Shown one piece after another: positions 6,426 through 9,615 of a stretch of 9,615 bases of DNA; position 1 is the stretch's first letter; every line of letters starts with the position of its first letter. The translations under genes and the position numbers were made by a program. This DNA comes from an uncultured Verrucomicrobiota bacterium (GTDB taxonomy: Bacteria > Verrucomicrobiota > Kiritimatiellia > RFP12 > UBA1067). The notes beneath the pieces were generated by a model. That model ran no database searches, was not told the DNA's origin, and saw only the letters and a program-made list of their open reading frames with translations. The stretch is from contig CALCDB010000093.1 in NCBI GenBank assembly GCA_937901395.1, positions 1 through 9,615 on the forward strand. Reading direction: 5' to 3'.

Positions 6426-8374
6426 CCAATCGCTTCTTTGAGCAATGCGGCCACATGCTCGACATCGCAATCGTCAAGGCGCCGCAGGATCATCGACCAA
6501 CGATACGCCCCAGAACCATTCGTATCGTACGGACGATCCCCAAACAGCTCGTCGAAGGCGTTCTTCCGCACGCGATACGCCTGCTGGGTTTCGCTCAATT
6601 TCCGACGAAAGCCCTCGACGTATGCAAGCGCGAATAGATTGTATTCAGCTACATAGTCCTTGCGACGAAGCGCGAAGACCGCGTATTGCGCCACGAAATT
6701 CTCAAGCCGATGCTCGTAGTTGACGAAGCTACCCGCATGATCGGTAATCTTCACTTCCGATGGCAGCCCATCCTCGCCAATTTTCACCACCTCGTAATTG
6801 CGATCGAAAAGCAACTCTTTCGTGACCGAACTGCGCCGTCCAACCACCATATCGATCGCCGCCGCCTCGCCCATCAAGAAAGCGAACTTCTGCGCCCATA
6901 CCGGATTGCGATACTTCGCCATCGGAATCTTATCCGAAGCGATTCCCTCGATGTAGTTTCTCACGAAATACGCGGTCTTGAGCGCCACCCCATTGTATTG
7001 GTTGTGGCCATGATACTTCTCGATGAAATGCCCCACTCCGAGACGGCGAGGCAAATTCATGCCAAGCTGTCTGCACATGAGACGGCGATCAAGAATGTAA
7101 TCAGAATATTCATCCGCCTCAAGAATCGACTGCAACAAAGTCTTGCCTTCGTCGAGATGTTCCGCCACGCCCCACTTCTGCAGGCGAATCATCTGCACGC
7201 GAATCTCATCATCGCCAACTTCCTTGTATTGCATGATATACACGTGCCCGCGACGATCCCCATCAATTGGACGCCGAGCGAGAGAATTGGCAATTCTACC
7301 GATGTTGATGTATTCAACCTTGCCGAAGAGTCGAGTAGTATTGAACAAAAAGCTCTTCACCCGATTGTCGCACATCGCCAACAATTCCGGATCCTGCGTT
7401 CTGGCGGCCTCGTCGTAGATCTCGTCGAAGATTACCTCGCCATTGTCAATTCGTGCGCCTGGCAACCACTCGATCTGACGATAGAATTCCGGCGAGATGC
7501 CGGCAATCAATTCCTGCTCCTCGGCAACCGTATCGTTCGGTTGCGAAGTAAGGGTATGGCACATCGTGTTGCGCCACTCAAAATTAGTCACCGTCTCATC
7601 GCGAAACTCCGCTGGTAGCGCCATCCTCCACCGCGTCGATAATTCCTCGCACTTGCCGCGCAACTCATCGTCGCCAAGAGCTTCCGGCTTCAACGACTTG
7701 AACTCGCGCTTAATCTCAATCGGCGTGACCGATGGAAACAGATCGACCTCTGGCTGACCTACGCGATTGCGCTTGTTCAGCCCGTTGACGATCTCGACAA
7801 TCTGACGCCGGAACTGATCGCCACTAAGCGCGCTGATCTCGTTATAGCCGCCAGCCGTGATGAATCGCGTGCCCGTCATTCGATTGTAATAGTAGATCGG
7901 CTTCTCGCACATCGGAATCTTGGAGGAATTGATGAGCTCTGCCATATCCTCCTGCGAAATCGGCTGACGCGCCATTCGCCAGTTCTCCCCACGACTACGC
8001 AATGCCGAACGAACCTTGGCCGAATTCGTGTTCAAAAACCGTATCACCCGCTTGGAAACCAATTTCTGCAACTCTTCATCGGCACGAAACGCAAGATCCA
8101 TGCGTTCGGGATTGGGACGTATCAATACGGCATCTGCAGTAAAGATGAGATCGACCGATTCCGAAACCTCCGCATCTTCTTCAGGCATCGTAAGCGCTGG
8201 CTTACCAGCAGCGAGACGGACGGAATTCAAGTGGTCGAGCCAACGAAGACGTTGCATTGCATGAACGCCTTTGACCGTAACCAACCCTGGGGTACGCAGA
8301 AAGATGGTACCAATACGAGAGAGAAGGTTGCCATCAGCATCCTTCGCGAATATTTTATCGCCGAGTATTTCCAT
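6419..8374 (-). CDS. Large soluble protein of unknown function, operon leader
   Basis: I do not recognise this family. 651 aa from the ATG at 8372-8374. A start 15 codons upstream (8419) is possible on paper but lies upstream of the promoter that drives the gene, so it is rejected. There is no signal peptide or membrane segment, so it is probably cytoplasmic. Residues 1-60 may be a small beta-rich region. Residues 90-230 include NPERMDLAFRADEELQKLVS, a helical RVIRFLNTNSAKVRSALRSR, and PIYYYNRMTGTRFIT. Residues 340-651 look like one alpha/beta domain. In it, HVYIMQYK (377-384) and VQMIRLQKWGV (393-403) are strand-like; a helical hinge-like run YFVRNYIEGIASDK (469-482), GRRSS (512-516), VKITDHAGSF (541-550) and GAYRWSMILRRL (622-633) follow. 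This order faintly recalls atypical kinase folds (HipA/PI3K-like), but the usual catalytic Asp-Arg-His signature is missing, so I do not assign it. Its stop overlaps the permease start by 7 bp. Confidence 0.88.
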   Translation of the reverse strand: MEILGDKIFAKDADGNLLSRIGTIFLRTPGLVTVKGVHAMQRLRWLDHLNSVRLAAGKPALTMPEEDAEVSESVDLIFTADAVLIRPNPERMDLAFRADEELQKLVSKRVIRFLNTNSAKVRSALRSRGENWRMARQPISQEDMAELINSSKIPMCEKPIYYYNRMTGTRFITAGGYNEISALSGDQFRRQIVEIVNGLNKRNRVGQPEVDLFPSVTPIEIKREFKSLKPEALGDDELRGKCEELSTRWRMALPAEFRDETVTNFEWRNTMCHTLTSQPNDTVAEEQELIAGISPEFYRQIEWLPGARIDNGEVIFDEIYDEAARTQDPELLAMCDNRVKSFLFNTTRLFGKVEYINIGRIANSLARRPIDGDRRGHVYIMQYKEVGDDEIRVQMIRLQKWGVAEHLDEGKTLLQSILEADEYSDYILDRRLMCRQLGMNLPRRLGVGHFIEKYHGHNQYNGVALKTAYFVRNYIEGIASDKIPMAKYRNPVWAQKFAFLMGEAAAIDMVVGRRSSVTKELLFDRNYEVVKIGEDGLPSEVKITDHAGSFVNYEHRLENFVAQYAVFALRRKDYVAEYNLFALAYVEGFRRKLSETQQAYRVRKNAFDELFGDRPYDTNGSGAYRWSMILRRLDDCDVEHVAALLKEAIGC

Positions 8375-8384
8375 AGTGTTTGGT

Positions 8385-8413
8385 ATTATATCACAATTCA
8401 CCACCACCCTCAA
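8385..8413 (-). promoter_or_regulatory. Strong sigma-70 promoter giving a leaderless mRNA
   Basis: The -35 element TTGAGG is at 8408-8413, the spacer is 17 bp (8391-8407), and the -10 is TATAAT at 8385-8390 preceded by TGA, making an extended -10. Only 10 nt separate the -10 from the ATG at 8374. Transcription from the usual 6-8 nt downstream would begin near 8377-8379, leaving a 3-5 nt leader with no room for a ribosome binding site. The element sits in the only intergenic gap (8375-8450) and should drive all seven downstream genes. I see no operator or riboswitch in the gap, and no U-tract terminator for the MFS gene upstream, so some read-through from it is possible. Confidence 0.82.
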
Positions 8414-8450
8414 CATCAAGCGCGAACGCTGCGGACGAGCAAATCGCCGA

Positions 8451-9615
8451 TTAGACTGGATGAACCGCGCGATAATCCCTACGGAAGGTGAAGAAGAACG
8501 CGACCATCATCATCAAAGCGGCGAAGAGATAAGTTCCGCCCATTAGGACGAAGCAAATTCCATACGCGCGCTCACCGAAGCTATGCATTATCCAACCTAC
8601 CAACTCGCCGGAAAACAACGCCCCTATGCCCATCGCCAACAATAACATGAAGCCCACTACCGAAGCCCGATGTTCCGCCGGAATCACATCGAATACCGAT
8701 GCGTGAGTATTGACCTCGAAAAGTCCGCGAAATAGCCCATACATCGCCGTCATCGCAATCGCAAAGACGAACGAATCGCTCTTGCCGATCATCATGATTA
8801 CCGGCGCGCCCAATAATAACGCCACGATCTGCAACGCCAAGCGGAAACGTGGATAACGACGAACGAAATAATCGGTAATTATCCCGCCGACGATAATCGC
8901 CGCGAAAGCGACCAGATGATGGTAGAACATCACATACGCGCCAGCCTCGGCGCTCTCTATCTGGAAGCGCTGATGAACCATCTTCGGCACCCAGGTAAGA
9001 TATGTGTTATTGACGCAGCAAATCGCAACGAAGCCCGTCGTTGCCAATAGTGCGCTTGGGTTGGTGAAGTATACCTTGAAGCTCTTCATCAGCGAGGCTT
9101 TGGGCGTCGCCGAGCGCTCTTCGCGATTCTCGCGCAGGAGAAAGACGAATGCGATTCCGAGCAAGAGCCCCGCGAGACCGAAGACGATGAACACGCCTCG
9201 CCAATTACCTACGATGCCCAGTATCCACAACGCCAATACTCCGCTGAGCATCAAGCCAAGATACAAGGCCGCCTGATGAAGCGAGAACGCAAATGAGCGC
9301 GTCTTATCATGATACGAGGCCAACAACGACATCGCGCTCGGTCCATAAAAGCTCTCGCCTCCGCCAGTCGCCAATGAGCGCAGGAGCACGACGGAAAGAT
9401 ATGTTGCCGCAAAGCCCATCCCCATCGTCGCCAGCGACCAGAATATCAACGAGAGGGTAATTATCCACTTGCGATTGAGCTTATCCCCAAGAAAGCCCGC
9501 GAAGAACGTGGCTATCGCTATCGTGAGAAAGAGGATGGTGTTGATATGGCCAAGTTGCAGATCGGTAAGCCCAAGTTCGCCCTGAAGATCGGGAACCAAT
9601 ACTCCGAAGATCGCG
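8451..9615 (-). CDS. MFS transporter (5' end beyond window)
   Basis: Secondary transporter of the inner membrane; substrate unknown. 387 residues are visible, ending at TAA 8451-8453. The reading frame stays open to the window edge (AIFGVLVPDLQGELGLTD); the apparent start near 9599 is an in-frame TTG (Leu) codon, so the true start lies outside. The MFS signature between helices 2 and 3 is GFLGDKLNRKW. A second conserved region, RSLATGGGESFYGPSAMSLL, resembles the GxGEA motif of Spinster-like and sugar-phosphate MFS carriers. About 11 hydrophobic segments can be counted, consistent with 12 in the whole protein. A charged loop (RENREERSATPKASLMKSFK) marks the middle of the protein, and the C-terminus TFRRDYRAVHPV is cytoplasmic-like. 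It is separated from the next gene by 76 bp containing that gene's promoter, so it is probably a different transcription unit. Confidence 0.9.
   Translation of the reverse strand, partial: AIFGVLVPDLQGELGLTDLQLGHINTILFLTIAIATFFAGFLGDKLNRKWIITLSLIFWSLATMGMGFAATYLSVVLLRSLATGGGESFYGPSAMSLLASYHDKTRSFAFSLHQAALYLGLMLSGVLALWILGIVGNWRGVFIVFGLAGLLLGIAFVFLLRENREERSATPKASLMKSFKVYFTNPSALLATTGFVAICCVNNTYLTWVPKMVHQRFQIESAEAGAYVMFYHHLVAFAAIIVGGIITDYFVRRYPRFRLALQIVALLLGAPVIMMIGKSDSFVFAIAMTAMYGLFRGLFEVNTHASVFDVIPAEHRASVVGFMLLLAMGIGALFSGELVGWIMHSFGERAYGICFVLMGGTYLFAALMMMVAFFFTFRRDYRAVHPV

Noticed and set aside
6426..6470. Longer permease start at an ATG 15 codons upstream
   Set aside because: The extra Cys/Arg-rich residues are not conserved, and the second Met begins the standard family N-terminus.
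6686..7618. A 310-codon plus-strand open frame antisense to the unknown 651-aa gene
   Set aside because: Its product is rich in Ile, His, Arg and Leu with no family resemblance, and it lies wholly inside a well-supported gene. It looks like a codon-usage shadow.
8375..8419. Longer start for the unknown protein at 8419
   Set aside because: That ATG lies upstream of both promoter elements, so it would not be on the transcript.
8420..8434. Small hairpin AGCG-TTCG-CGCT after the MFS gene
   Set aside because: The stem is only 4 bp with no T-run after it, too weak to call a terminator.

Overview
All eight genes lie on the minus strand, so the window reads right to left (from 9615 to 1). It is bacterial chromosomal DNA with very tight gene packing and a base composition of roughly half G+C by eye. 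There are no RNA genes, mobile elements or CRISPR arrays. The phylum cannot be fixed from sequence alone. The one clear promoter is a classical sigma-70 type rather than the Bacteroidota type, and the GH97 glycosidase has no export signal. With the gene mix, this loosely suits the PVC group (Verrucomicrobiota, Lentisphaerota, Kiritimatiellota); that is a low-confidence inference.

Right end (9615-8451): the end of a major facilitator superfamily (MFS) transporter whose start lies beyond the window. A 76-bp gap follows (8450-8375), the only intergenic space present. It holds a near-consensus promoter (TTGAGG, 17-bp spacer, extended -10 TGATATAAT). The -10 hexamer ends only 10 nt before an ATG, so the first gene of the next unit should be read from a leaderless, or almost leaderless, mRNA.

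Main unit (8374-1): seven genes in one apparent operon, every junction overlapping by 4-14 bp. In order they are an unrecognised 651-aa soluble protein, a solitary DppB/OppB-type ABC permease, endonuclease IV (nfo), pantothenate synthetase (panC), a GH97 glycoside hydrolase without a signal peptide, a TRAM-domain RNA (uracil-5-)-methyltransferase that has lost its usual iron-sulfur cysteines, and the N-terminal 60% of MiaB, cut by the window edge.

The genes do not form one pathway. They cover transport, DNA repair, CoA precursor synthesis, sugar hydrolysis and RNA modification, bound by transcription and probably translational coupling. Two pairings make some sense: the two RNA-modification genes at the end, and the permease with the apparently cytoplasmic GH97, which might act on an imported glycoside. 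The least explained element is the operon-leading 651-aa protein. I see no convincing new multi-gene system.
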